Shown piece by piece: positions 1 to 8,549 of a stretch of DNA of 50,209 nucleotides. Origin of the DNA: Candidatus Paralachnospira caecorum (GTDB lineage: Bacteria > Bacillota > Clostridia > Lachnospirales > Lachnospiraceae); assembly GCA_904379015.1 (NCBI GenBank), contig CAJFHG010000016.1, forward strand, positions 1 through 50,209, given 5' to 3'. The translations under genes and the position numbers were made by a program. The notes beneath the pieces are model-generated. The model ran no database searches. It had not been told where the DNA came from and saw only the letters and a program-made list of their open reading frames with translations. Position 1 is the stretch's first letter. The number at the start of each line of letters is the position of its first letter.

Positions 1-731
1 ACGGGCTGCGGGCCTGTGTGACAAAAGGATTTTTGGATTATTTCAGAGCGGCGGACGCGGATGTATTCTGCGTTCAGGAGACGAAGCTCCAGGAGGGGCA
101 GATCGAGCTTCCGCTGGAAGGCTATCACCAGTACTGGAATTACGCGCAGAAAAAGGGCTATTCCGGCACGGCCGTTTTTGTGAAGGAGGAGCCGGAGACC
201 GTCCGCTATGGCATCGGACAGGAAGCGCATGATACGGAGGGCCGTGTCATTACGCTGGAATATCCGGAGTATGATCTGGTGACCTGCTATACGCCGAATT
301 CGCAGAATGAGCTGGCCAGACTTTCCTACAGGATGGAGTGGGAGGACGCGTTCCTGGCTTATTTAAAGAAGCTGGAGGAGAAAAAGCCGGTGATCTTCTG
401 CGGCGATCTCAATGTGGCTCACCAGGAGATCGATCTGAAGAATCCCAAAACAAACCGCAGGAACGCCGGCTTCACGGACGAGGAGCGGGGAAAGTTCGGC
501 GCCCTTCTGGATGCCGGATTCATCGATACCTTCCGTTATTTTTATCCCGACAGGACAGGAATCTATTCCTGGTGGTCCTACCGTTTTAAGGCCAGGGAAA
601 AGAATGCCGGGTGGCGCATCGACTATTTCTGCGTTTCCGGGGCGCTGAAGGAAAGGCTGGTCAGCGCGGACATCCATACAGAGGTGATGGGATCCGACCA
701 TTGTCCCGTAGAGCTGGTGATCGACCTATGA
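1..731 (+). CDS. Exodeoxyribonuclease III (5' end cut by window)
   Basis: AP endonuclease / 3'-5' exonuclease of the ExoIII (Xth/ExoA) family in base-excision repair. The readable frame starts at base 3 and begins [10 protein letters not shown], which matches the family N-terminus a few residues after the usual start, so only about ten codons lie upstream of the window. Visible family motifs are the metal-binding Glu in VQETKLQ, YTPNSQ, the [11 protein letters not shown] block, the WSYRF segment near the C-terminus and the catalytic His in GSDHCPVEL. The stop overlaps the next start by 4 bp (ATGA), which implies translational coupling with the ABC-F gene. Family identity is very secure; only the true start is unseen. 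Confidence 0.96.
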   Translation, partial: GLRACVTKGFLDYFRAADADVFCVQETKLQEGQIELPLEGYHQYWNYAQKKGYSGTAVFVKEEPETVRYGIGQEAHDTEGRVITLEYPEYDLVTCYTPNSQNELARLSYRMEWEDAFLAYLKKLEEKKPVIFCGDLNVAHQEIDLKNPKTNRRNAGFTDEERGKFGALLDAGFIDTFRYFYPDRTGIYSWWSYRFKAREKNAGWRIDYFCVSGALKERLVSADIHTEVMGSDHCPVELVIDL

Positions 732-2560
732 ATCTTCTGACCATTGAAAATCTGACGAAATCTTATACCGGCAGGCAGCTGTTTGACCACGCGTCTTTTT
801 CCCTGTCGGAGGGCGAAAAGGTGGGCGTCATCGGCATCAACGGCACAGGAAAGAGCACCCTTTTAAAGATCGCGGCAGGGCTTGAGGAGCCGGACGGGGG
901 AACTGTGACCAGGGGAAACGGCCTGCAGATCCGGTATCTGCCTCAGAATCCTGTTTTTGAGAAAGGGAGCACGGCGCTTTCCAGCGTGCTGGCAGGCAAC
1001 GTCACAGAGCAGAACCGATGGGATGTGGAGAGTCAGGCAAAGGCCATGCTGAACAAGCTGGGGATCGGGGATTTTGAAGCCGAGGCGGAGACCCTGTCCG
1101 GAGGGCAGAGAAAACGGGTGGCTCTGGCAGGCGTGCTGCTTTCCTCCGCGGATATCCTGATTCTGGACGAGCCCACCAACCATCTGGACAGCGAGATGGC
1201 CGGATGGCTGGAGGACTATCTGAAAAAACGGAAAAATGCCCTGATCATGGTGACCCATGACCGGTATTTTCTGGACAGTGTCACGAACAGGATCGTGGAG
1301 ATCGATCAGGGGAAGCTTTACAGCTACCAGGCCGGCTACAGCGGTTTTCTGAAGCTCAAGGAGGAACGGGAGGCCATGGCGCTTGCTTCCGAGCGCAAGC
1401 GGCAGAGCCTTCTGAAGACGGAGATCGCCTGGATGATGCGGGGCGCGAGAGCCCGCTCCACCAAGCAGAAAGCCCATATCCAGCGGTATGAGGCTCTGAA
1501 AAATACGGAAGCGCCGAAGACAGAGGCGGCGCTTTCCCTGGGATCGGTGAAGAGCCGTCTGGGGAAAACCACGGTGGAGCTCCATCATATATCGAAAGCC
1601 TATGGAGACAGGACGCTGATCCGGGATTTTTCCTATATTTTTCTGAAGCAGGACCGGATCGGGATCATCGGCAGAAACGGATGCGGAAAGTCTACGCTGA
1701 TGAACATCATCATGGGAGCCGTCCCGGCCGATTCCGGCGAAGTGGTGATCGGACAGACTGTGAAGCTGGGATATTTTTCCCAGGAAAATGAATATATGGA
1801 CACCAGTCTCCGGGTCATCGACTACATCAGAAACGCGGCGGAATATGTGCAGACGGAGGAAGGAAGCGTCAGCGCCTCGAAAATGCTGGAGCGTTTCCTG
1901 TTTCCTTCTGACATGCAGTATACGGTCATTGAACGGCTGTCGGGAGGCGAAAGACGCCGGCTTTATCTGCTGCGGGTGCTGATGGAGGCGCCCAATGTGC
2001 TGATCCTGGATGAGCCGACCAATGATCTGGACATCAGGACCATGATGGTTCTGGAGGATTATCTGGACACCTTTCCCGGCATTGTCATCGCCGTGTCCCA
2101 TGACCGGTACTTCCTGGACCGGGTGACGAGACGGATCTTTGCCTTTGAAGAAGATGGGCGGCTTGTACAGTATGAGGGCGGATATACAGACTATGAGATC
2201 GCGAGGGAATGGAAAGACGCGGCCCTGCAGGATCAGAACGCGGGAGATAAAAAGCAGAGCGGAGGCGGAAGCGCCGCGGCGAAGGCCTGGAAGCAGGAAA
2301 AGGGCGCGCGGCCGAAAAAACTGAAATTTACTTATCAGGAACAGAGAGAATTTGAGACCATCGAGGACGAGATCAGCGGACTGGAAACAGAGCTTGCGGA
2401 AAAGGAAACCCAGATAGAAGCGGCATTTTCAGATTATACCGCACTGAACCGGCTTCTGGAAGAGAAGGAGGCGCTCAGCGCCCGGCTGGAGGAGAGAATG
2501 GAACGGTGGATGTATCTGGAAGAGCTCGCCGCGAAGATAGAAGCAGGAGGACAACCGTGA
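728..2560 (+). CDS. ABC-F family ATPase, Uup-like
   Basis: Cytosolic ABC-F protein of 610 residues with two ATPase cassettes and no membrane segments. Members of this family act on ribosomes or, for Uup, have been linked to DNA transposition and repair. Cassette 1 has Walker [10 protein letters not shown], signature LSGGQRKRV and Walker [13 protein letters not shown]. Cassette 2 has [18 protein letters not shown] and [12 protein letters not shown]. After a charged Gly/Ala linker the C-terminal 80 residues form a Glu/Lys-rich coiled coil beginning [13 protein letters not shown], typical of Uup-type C-terminal domains. The ATG at 728 overlaps the ExoIII stop; the frame is open further upstream, but only inside the ExoIII gene. 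The exact subfamily cannot be fixed by eye. Confidence 0.93.
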   Translation: MNLLTIENLTKSYTGRQLFDHASFSLSEGEKVGVIGINGTGKSTLLKIAAGLEEPDGGTVTRGNGLQIRYLPQNPVFEKGSTALSSVLAGNVTEQNRWDVESQAKAMLNKLGIGDFEAEAETLSGGQRKRVALAGVLLSSADILILDEPTNHLDSEMAGWLEDYLKKRKNALIMVTHDRYFLDSVTNRIVEIDQGKLYSYQAGYSGFLKLKEEREAMALASERKRQSLLKTEIAWMMRGARARSTKQKAHIQRYEALKNTEAPKTEAALSLGSVKSRLGKTTVELHHISKAYGDRTLIRDFSYIFLKQDRIGIIGRNGCGKSTLMNIIMGAVPADSGEVVIGQTVKLGYFSQENEYMDTSLRVIDYIRNAAEYVQTEEGSVSASKMLERFLFPSDMQYTVIERLSGGERRRLYLLRVLMEAPNVLILDEPTNDLDIRTMMVLEDYLDTFPGIVIAVSHDRYFLDRVTRRIFAFEEDGRLVQYEGGYTDYEIAREWKDAALQDQNAGDKKQSGGGSAAAKAWKQEKGARPKKLKFTYQEQREFETIEDEISGLETELAEKETQIEAAFSDYTALNRLLEEKEALSARLEERMERWMYLEELAAKIEAGGQP

Positions 2561-4521
2561 AAAAAATACAGATTATGGAGTCATCACAGGTAAAAGCGCT
2601 TCCTCTCGGAGCGCAGACAGAAAACGGAAGTGTCCATGTGGCATTTGTTTCGGACAGAGAGGGAACCGCCAGGATCCACCTTTATAAGAAAGGCAGAGAC
2701 GCGGAAGCGTGCAGCTTTGTATTCCCGGAGGAAAACCGTCTGGGAGATGTCCGTTATATCGGATTATCCGGATTCGCGCCGTCGGAGTATGAATACAGTC
2801 TTTCTGTGAATGGAGAGACAGTGGAAGATCCTTATGCCAGGCTGACGGCGGGGAGGGAGAAATGGGGGATTGCGCCGTCCGGAGAGCGGTCGGCCCGGTA
2901 CGCGTTTCTCAGAGAAGACTTTGACTGGGAGGATGACCGGAAACCGGGATATGCGTTTGAGGATACGATCCTCTACAGGCTGCATGTTCGGGGATTCACC
3001 AGGCATCCGTCTTCCGGCGTCAGCCATAAGGGAACATTTGCGGGGATCGCGGAGAAGATTCCTTATCTGAAGGAGCTGGGCGTCACCATGGCGGAGCTGA
3101 TGCTGCCCTATGAGTTCAAGGAAGTCAGGGAACTGCCGGCAGGCAGGAGAGTACCCGCCGGATCAGGCGCGGCCGCTCAGGCCGGTCCGGTCCGGGAGGC
3201 GGATGCGCCGGTGAACGGAACGGCGCCGGTGAATGGAGCGGTTCCGGCAGCAGGGCCGGGCGGCATGGCAGCGGTTTTTCCGGCTGCCGGATATGGCGGA
3301 AAGCTCAATTACTGGGGCTACGGTCCGGCCTGCTGCTTCGCGCCCAAGGCCGCTTACTGTGTGCGCGGGGCACAGTACGGGACACCGGACATCCAGTTTA
3401 AGTCCCTGGTGAAAGAGTTCCATAAAAACGGACTGGAAATCGCGGTGGAGCTTTATTTTGAACCCGACGCGGGCACGCCCTATATTCTGGACTGTCTCCG
3501 GTTCTGGGTGGAGGAATACCATGTGGACGGGATCCATATCGCGGGAACCTTTGACGGAAAGGCGGTCTCCGAGGATCCGGTGCTGCGGGGCGTCAAGCTG
3601 TTCGCGGGGGACTGGAGCCGGGAGAGCGCGGGAAAGAAACGGTATCTGGCAGTATACCGGGACGACTTCCAGACCGATATGAGGCGGTTTATCAAGGGAG
3701 ATGAGGACCAGCTCAGGAACCTGGTCTATCACATGAAGGAAAACGGAGGCGCCTTCGGAAAGGTGAATTTCATGGCCAATACCAATGGATTCACCATGAT
3801 GGATATGGTCTCCTATGACAGGAAGCACAATGAAAAGAACGGAGAGGACGGCCGGGACGGGACCGATTATAATTACAGCTGGAACTGCGGCGCGGAGGGA
3901 CCTGCACGGAAAAGGAAGATCCTGGAGCTGCGGAAAAAACAGCTGCGGAATGCCTGGACCATCCTGATGACTGCCCAGGGAATGCCGCTGATCCTGGCCG
4001 GGGATGAATTCGGAAATTCTCAGGACGGCAACAACAACGCTTACTGCCAGGACAACGCCACAGGCTGGGTGGAATGGAAAAAGGGCAGGCTGAACGACGA
4101 AATTGCCCGGTTTGCCCGGTTTATGATCCGCTTCAGAAAGGCCCATCCCATGCTCCACCGGGCCGGGGGCCTGAGAAGCATGGATTATAAGGGTGTGGGC
4201 TGCCCGGACTTTTCTGTCCACGGGGAAGCGCCCTGGTATCCCCAGTATGAAAATTACAGGCGGCAGCTGGGGCTTCTTTATAAGGGCAGCTACGCGGGAG
4301 AAGAGGCGGATTCGGACCTTTATATCATGTTCAATATGCACTGGGAAACGCATGCGTTTTCTCTCCCCCACGCGGGTGGACAGTGGCATCTGGCCGTTTA
4401 TACGGCGGACGAGGAACGAAACGGCATCTATGAGGAGCCGGAGCTGCTGGAGGATCAGGAGACATTTGAGATGGCGCCCAGGAGTATTGCCATTCTGACA
4501 GCAAAAGAGGCGGGAATATGA
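2557..4521 (+). CDS. GlgX-like GH13 protein lacking catalytic residues
   Basis: A 654-residue relative of glycogen-debranching enzymes (isoamylase/GlgX, GH13). The start is GTG at 2557, seven bases after an AGGAGG and overlapping the ABC-F stop. Residues about 10-105 look like a CBM48 domain. The C-terminal part keeps strong GlgX landmarks (SWNCGAEGP, LAGDEFGNSQDGNNNAYCQDN). The catalytic positions are lost: VDGFRFD has become VDGIHIA (nucleophile Asp to A329, Arg to H327), the acid/base region KLIAEPW has become KLFAGDW (Glu to G351), and AHDGFT has become NTNGFT (HD to T409-N410). A low-complexity Ala/Gly/Pro stretch lies near residues 195-245. Homology is clear. Loss of hydrolase activity is inferred from the residues, and a glucan-binding or scaffold role is only a guess. 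Confidence 0.85.
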   Translation: MKKIQIMESSQVKALPLGAQTENGSVHVAFVSDREGTARIHLYKKGRDAEACSFVFPEENRLGDVRYIGLSGFAPSEYEYSLSVNGETVEDPYARLTAGREKWGIAPSGERSARYAFLREDFDWEDDRKPGYAFEDTILYRLHVRGFTRHPSSGVSHKGTFAGIAEKIPYLKELGVTMAELMLPYEFKEVRELPAGRRVPAGSGAAAQAGPVREADAPVNGTAPVNGAVPAAGPGGMAAVFPAAGYGGKLNYWGYGPACCFAPKAAYCVRGAQYGTPDIQFKSLVKEFHKNGLEIAVELYFEPDAGTPYILDCLRFWVEEYHVDGIHIAGTFDGKAVSEDPVLRGVKLFAGDWSRESAGKKRYLAVYRDDFQTDMRRFIKGDEDQLRNLVYHMKENGGAFGKVNFMANTNGFTMMDMVSYDRKHNEKNGEDGRDGTDYNYSWNCGAEGPARKRKILELRKKQLRNAWTILMTAQGMPLILAGDEFGNSQDGNNNAYCQDNATGWVEWKKGRLNDEIARFARFMIRFRKAHPMLHRAGGLRSMDYKGVGCPDFSVHGEAPWYPQYENYRRQLGLLYKGSYAGEEADSDLYIMFNMHWETHAFSLPHAGGQWHLAVYTADEERNGIYEEPELLEDQETFEMAPRSIAILTAKEAGI

Positions 4522-5255
4522 CAGAAAAAACAAAAGGCCTGAGCGGTCTGGCCCTGAAATGGATCGCTGTCGTCACCATGTTTGTCGATCACCTGGCCAT
4601 TGCCCTGGCCGGGATCATTCCGTCCGGAGCCTATGACGGGATGCGGATCGTGGGGCGCCTGGCCTTTCCGCTGTTCTGTTTTCTTCTGGTGGAAGGGTTT
4701 TATCATACAGGAAATATCAGGAAATACCTGATCCGTCTGGGCGTGTTTGCCCTGATTTCAGAAATTCCTTTTGATTTTCTCTTATTCGGGCGTGTGGTCT
4801 ATATGGGCTACCAGAATGTATTTTTTACACTGTTTACAGGGCTGCTTCTGCTTTATCTGTACAATCGCTTTCTGGGGAATGTGCAGCCAATTTACGCAGC
4901 CATGACGCTGATCTCCATGTTATGTCTGGCCTTTGTGATCCAGTGTGACTACGGGGCCGAGGGAGTGCTGCTGATCTTTCTCATTTATTTCTTCCATTAC
5001 CGTCCGGTGGCGATGATGGTCAGCATCGCCGTTGTGATGGCGGTCATGGGCGGCATCGAGCCTTTCGGGATCCTGGCGATTGTCCCCATTGCCTTTTACA
5101 ACGGCAGGCGGGGCGGCAGGGTCATGGAAGAAGAGACCAATGAAAAGGACATGGCGCGGGATTTCAGAAAAGGACTGGCGGCAAAGTATTTTTTCTACTG
5201 CTTTTATCCGCTGCATCTGGCGGTGCTGGGCGTTTTGAAATATCTGCTGCACTGA
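4518..5255 (+). CDS. TraX family membrane protein
   Basis: Polytopic inner-membrane protein of 245 residues with the TraX-family N-terminus: a Lys-Trp-Ile helix with an MFVDHL motif, then GRLAFPLFCFLLVEGF, an HTGNIRKYLIRL loop and the EIPFDFLLF segment. About seven hydrophobic helices cover most of the chain. The family is named after the F-plasmid pilin acetylase TraX, but chromosomal Clostridia copies are common and their acyl acceptors are unknown. The ATG overlaps the stop of the GlgX-like gene by 4 bp, so it belongs to the same transcription unit. No conjugation genes lie nearby, so a role in plasmid transfer is not supported. Confidence 0.88.
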   Translation: MTEKTKGLSGLALKWIAVVTMFVDHLAIALAGIIPSGAYDGMRIVGRLAFPLFCFLLVEGFYHTGNIRKYLIRLGVFALISEIPFDFLLFGRVVYMGYQNVFFTLFTGLLLLYLYNRFLGNVQPIYAAMTLISMLCLAFVIQCDYGAEGVLLIFLIYFFHYRPVAMMVSIAVVMAVMGGIEPFGILAIVPIAFYNGRRGGRVMEEETNEKDMARDFRKGLAAKYFFYCFYPLHLAVLGVLKYLLH

Positions 5256-5343
5256 GCGCGGGAGCCGGAGCGGCGGCGGAGATCAGATGCTTTTGAATAT
5301 AAAATTTTGTGAACAACAGACAGGATGAAGAACGGGAGTGTGT

Positions 5344-6489
5344 ATGATGGGAGATAACGGAATGAAAAAGAGAAAAGGGATCATTGTGGCGGGGACGCTG
5401 ACGCTGGATCTGACGCCGGTATTCGAGTCTCAGAAAAAGGCCAAATCTGTGGATGAAGTATTTGTGCCGGGCAAGGTGGTTCATGTGGACGGCATGGATA
5501 TTCATCCGGGCGGCGCTGTGTCCAATACGGGACTCGGCCTCAAGGTTCTGGGCGCGGATGTCCATATTATCGGCAAGATCGGAAAGGACGATCTGGGAGA
5601 CATTATTTACAGGTATTATGACAAATACGGAGCGGCGAAGGACCTGATCGTGGATGAGAGCATTTCCACCTCCTTCTCCATAGCGCTGACGCCTCCCGGA
5701 ATCGACAGGATCTTCCTTCATGATCCCTGCGCCGGGAACAGCTTCCGCCGGGAGGATATTGACAAGAGCCTCTATGAGACGGCGGAGATTTTCCATTATG
5801 GCTATCCGCCGGTGAGCCGTCTTCTGTACCTGAACGGAGGAGAAGGATGCATCGCGATGCTGAAGGAGGCGAAGGAGGCCGGTGTTGCCACTTCTGTAGA
5901 TATGTGCGCGGTGGATCCGGAATGTGAGAGCGGACGGGAAGACTGGAAGGGAATCATGGAGCGGATGTCTCCTTATGTGGATTTCTTTGAACCCAGCATC
6001 GAAGAGCTCATGTTCTATCTGGACAGAGAGAAATACAACAGGCTGTATGCCGCTGCCGAAAACGGCGATATGATCGGTCTTCTGGACATTGAGAAGGACG
6101 TGAAGCCTCTGGCGGATCTTCTTGTATCCTGGGGCGCCGGCGTAGTGCTTGTAAAATGCGGCTACAAGGGACTGTATCTGGCCGCCGGAAGCGCGGAGCG
6201 CCTGAAAAAGATCGGCGGCGGGATCGAGCTGGATCCGGAAGACTGGGCAGATGTGCACTGCTTTGAGAGAAGTTATGTGCCGGATCAGGTGCTTTCCGGA
6301 ACCGGCGCGGGAGATACGACCATCGCGGCCTTCCTCTATGCGGTGACCCTGGGCTATTCCAGAAAGCGGTGCCTGGAGCTGGCCGCCGCCACAGGCGCTT
6401 CCTGTGTGGCTGCCTATGACGCGCTGGGCGGACTGAAATCCTTCGACGAACTGATCAGGAAGATCGACGGAGGATGGGAAAAGCAGTAA
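5344..6489 (+). CDS. PfkB-family carbohydrate kinase
   Basis: Ribokinase-like (PfkB) sugar or nucleoside kinase of about 381 residues. The N-terminal GIIVAGTLTLDL strand, the HPGGAVSNTGLGLKVLG glycine-rich substrate region and the C-terminal LSGTGAGDTTIAAFL signature with the catalytic Asp of GAGD are all visible. A pair of ATGs at 5344/5347 follows a GGGAG at a suitable distance; ATG 5362 also has an upstream GGGAG, so the start is uncertain by six codons. It stands alone, about 90 bases after traX and followed by hairpin-rich noncoding DNA. The substrate cannot be read from sequence; no transporter or isomerase genes adjoin it. Confidence 0.9.
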   Translation: MMGDNGMKKRKGIIVAGTLTLDLTPVFESQKKAKSVDEVFVPGKVVHVDGMDIHPGGAVSNTGLGLKVLGADVHIIGKIGKDDLGDIIYRYYDKYGAAKDLIVDESISTSFSIALTPPGIDRIFLHDPCAGNSFRREDIDKSLYETAEIFHYGYPPVSRLLYLNGGEGCIAMLKEAKEAGVATSVDMCAVDPECESGREDWKGIMERMSPYVDFFEPSIEELMFYLDREKYNRLYAAAENGDMIGLLDIEKDVKPLADLLVSWGAGVVLVKCGYKGLYLAAGSAERLKKIGGGIELDPEDWADVHCFERSYVPDQVLSGTGAGDTTIAAFLYAVTLGYSRKRCLELAAATGASCVAAYDALGGLKSFDELIRKIDGGWEKQ

Positions 6490-6491
6490 AA

Positions 6492-6550
6492 GCGGCCGGA
6501 AATTTCTGGCGTTGCATTTCGGCCCGCTGGCGTTGTTTGTTTTCTTTACA
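6492..6550 (+). terminator. Probable terminator of the PfkB kinase gene
   Basis: Just after the kinase stop, GCGGCCGGAAAT can pair with ATTTCGGCCCGC with two mismatches. A T-rich stretch (TTGTTTGTTTTCTTT) follows about a dozen bases further on. The stem is imperfect, so this is a moderate call. Confidence 0.4.
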
Positions 6551-6583
6551 GTGGTTATTCGTCTGACAAAGACAGTGGAAGAT

Positions 6584-6627
6584 AAATGGAAATTTTCAGC
6601 TTGAAATTCAGCTGGAGATTTCCATTT
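6584..6627. repeat. Long perfect-in-RNA hairpin, 18-bp stem
   Basis: The arm at 6584-6601 (AAATGGAAATTTTCAGCT) and the arm at 6610-6627 (AGCTGGAGATTTCCATTT) pair over all 18 positions if two G-U pairs are allowed, around the 8-base loop TGAAATTC. No long T run follows on either strand. It sits in the 384-base gene-free stretch between the kinase and the secreted-protein gene, about 150 bases upstream of that gene's promoter. It may be a boundary, a processing site or a palindromic element. Confidence 0.6.
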
Positions 6628-6774
6628 ATTGCGTTTACAGGGATACTATTTTCTGTTAACATATTTTGCAAAAACTAATAACTGGTGTTTTGATGGAGTT
6701 AATTGCATATAGATTTCTAAACAAAGAAAAATTGAAAAAAAGTGAATATATAAAAAATATTATATAAAATAATA

Positions 6775-6803
6775 TTGACATTGGGAAAAAAGTACTGTAT
6801 ATT
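6775..6803 (+). promoter_or_regulatory. Sigma-A-type promoter of the secreted-protein gene
   Basis: TTGACA at 6775-6780 and TATATT at 6798-6803 are separated by 17 bases. The surrounding DNA is very AT-rich. The first gene downstream starts at 6874, giving a leader of about 65 bases. Confidence 0.7.
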
Positions 6804-6873
6804 TAAAATAGATTTAAAAAGAGAAGATATTAAATTACCTGAATGCGAGTTAAGGGAGAAAGGAGGGCACAGT

Positions 6874-7293
6874 ATGAAAAAAAGAAAAATAATAAAAAGT
6901 GGGATTGCAATATTTGCATTAACAATTTTGTTTTCCCTGGTAGCTTTTGCAGATTCCTATCAGTTGTTTAGCTATACAACCAATAGTCAGACTTTGACTT
7001 CAGATTCTGTCGAGAAAAGTAATCTGAATACAACCGCGAAAGCCACTGCATTGAATTCATATGGAGGAAGTTTCAGCAATGCACTTGACAATGGCGGCGT
7101 TATTGAAGCATATTCTGCTTTGGAGTATGGCGGAAATCCCAGTGGAACAATGATTTTTTCATCTGATGGTCAGACACGTTATGGCTCATATTCTAAAGTT
7201 ATGAACAATCAGGAGCATAAGCTTTTTGCCAAATTGTTGAACTGCAATTTTACCGGAGTGGCAATGTACGAATATTTCCAGTGGTTGCCGTAA
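6874..7293 (+). CDS. Secreted protein of unknown function
   Basis: 139 residues. The ATG at 6874 follows AGGAGGG; an in-frame start upstream would lie inside the promoter. A typical signal peptide is visible: MKKRKIIK, a hydrophobic core (SGIAIFALTILFSLVAF) and a likely Ala-x-Ala-type cut near AFA-DSY. The mature part (about 113 residues) is rich in Ser, Thr, Asn, Gly and Tyr, with a single Cys, and ends in EYFQWLP. It has its own promoter and a strong terminator, so it is probably expressed separately from and more strongly than the genes behind it. Its size and composition would suit a secreted bacteriocin-like or surface protein, but I do not recognise a family. Codon use is AT-richer than the flanking kinase. 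Confidence 0.75.
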   Translation: MKKRKIIKSGIAIFALTILFSLVAFADSYQLFSYTTNSQTLTSDSVEKSNLNTTAKATALNSYGGSFSNALDNGGVIEAYSALEYGGNPSGTMIFSSDGQTRYGSYSKVMNNQEHKLFAKLLNCNFTGVAMYEYFQWLP

Positions 7294-7328
7294 AGAAGGG
7301 TTTTGTATGTGCGATTGCTGCATGAAAT

Positions 7329-7358
7329 AGCGCCCGTACTCGCAGGGCGCTTTCTTTT
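7329..7358 (+). terminator. Intrinsic terminator
   Basis: A perfect 7-bp stem AGCGCCC / GGGCGCT with a 9-base loop is followed by TTCTTTT. It ends the secreted-protein transcript before the lipoprotein gene. Confidence 0.85.
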
Positions 7359-7416
7359 GAATTTTGCATATCTGAAAATGACGCGTAGTTTGCAGAATAC
7401 GGAGAGGAGGCGGAGA

Positions 7417-8529
7417 ATGATGAAAACAAAACGGGGTGTTTGTGCGGGCATAGTCTTTTTTTTGCTTTTTATCTGTGGATGTGGACAACAGAATGGACGG
7501 AGCGGAGACAATCTGGAAATAAAAAATGGAGATACAATTGCGAGACAGCTGACAGAAGACGTTTCTATGAATGCAGTTGTGCAGATTCCGGAAGCAGGGC
7601 TGGATTCTGTAGAGCGCTGTACAGTCAGAAATCAATGGTTCAATGGAAAAGAGATGGCGGAACGTGCTTTTCCGCAGATCCCGGAGAGTGAATGGGATTA
7701 TCCGGACAATACAGGTCAAGGCATTTCTTCTTCTGCCCTTTATGAAGGAAATCTGAATATAAAAGAAGGCGGGGAAGCTGTACCGGGAATGATTTATCTG
7801 GGACCGGGAATCAATATATCCACGGACAGAAGTCAAGCAGCGAGAAACTGCTTTAAACATGCAATCTTGGGAATTCGAATATCAGATATTCATTCTCAAA
7901 AGGAATTTGCGTTTGCTTCCATTGAAGAAGCTGCAGAAGAGGTCGATCATTACTGGCAGGAGATAACTGGTTTGGAAGGAGCGGCATTTTTCTGCGCTTT
8001 TTCTGTGTCACATGAGGCTATATTGGAAGAACAGGAAATAATGCTGAAAATAGAAGAGGAGGTAGGAGCGGATTATCCGATCGACATTTATGAATGGGAC
8101 GAAACAGACGATTGTTATGATATCCGTATGGAACTGCTGGTAAATGGTATTCCGCTGACTGCGGATCCAATGCTGCGGGAGGATGGCATCTATGTACCCA
8201 GTGGAGAGATCCGCGCAATTTACACCAGCGACGGGATTGTGAATTTGAGTTATGCTCTGGGAAGCTATGAAATTTTAAAAAAAGACTCCGTGGATCTGGT
8301 TTCAATGGATGTTTTATTTGAAGCACTGGAAAAAAAATTTTCCATGATGATAACAGGAAAAACAGAAATAGACAGAATGCAGATGGTTTATTATCCGATT
8401 CCTTTGTCGCCGGATCTGGAGGTACGGGAGTATGATCTTGTTCCGGCATGGAGATTCTGGTTTAAGACGGGTGAAATGATGAACTGTTTTTATATTAATG
8501 CAATAACAGGAGAAGAAATTGTGTCCTAA
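7417..8529 (+). CDS. Putative lipoprotein of unknown function
   Basis: 370 residues. The ATG at 7417 lies 6 bases after AGGAGG; a second ATG follows directly. The N-terminus MMKTKRGVCAGIVFFLLFICGCGQQ has a lipobox-like end with Cys followed by a polar Gln-rich tether, so it is likely a membrane-anchored extracytoplasmic protein. The mature chain is acidic and has no motif I can name; the C-terminal stretch (LVPAWRFW, NAITGEEI) resembles the closing strand of YycI-like or PepSY-like folds, but weakly. It is followed after 20 bases by the ABC membrane subunits, so it could be an accessory or immunity lipoprotein of that transporter. That role is inferred from position only. Confidence 0.7.
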   Translation: MMKTKRGVCAGIVFFLLFICGCGQQNGRSGDNLEIKNGDTIARQLTEDVSMNAVVQIPEAGLDSVERCTVRNQWFNGKEMAERAFPQIPESEWDYPDNTGQGISSSALYEGNLNIKEGGEAVPGMIYLGPGINISTDRSQAARNCFKHAILGIRISDIHSQKEFAFASIEEAAEEVDHYWQEITGLEGAAFFCAFSVSHEAILEEQEIMLKIEEEVGADYPIDIYEWDETDDCYDIRMELLVNGIPLTADPMLREDGIYVPSGEIRAIYTSDGIVNLSYALGSYEILKKDSVDLVSMDVLFEALEKKFSMMITGKTEIDRMQMVYYPIPLSPDLEVREYDLVPAWRFWFKTGEMMNCFYINAITGEEIVS

Positions 8530-8549
8530 AACGAACAGGAGGAATCGGA

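Noticed and set aside
611-727. Upstream extension of the ABC-F gene
   Set aside because: The added residues lie within the ExoIII gene, have no family match, and ATG 728 gives the standard N-terminus.
6775-6830. BlaI/CopY-type operator near the secreted-gene promoter
   Set aside because: AGTACTGTATAT is only a partial match to the TACAnnTGTA type and is easily expected by chance in AT-rich DNA.
6874-7293. Lactococcin-972-type bacteriocin identity for the secreted protein
   Set aside because: Size, signal peptide and an aromatic C-terminus are suggestive, but the protein is longer than that family and the neighbours are not its usual partners. Left as unknown.
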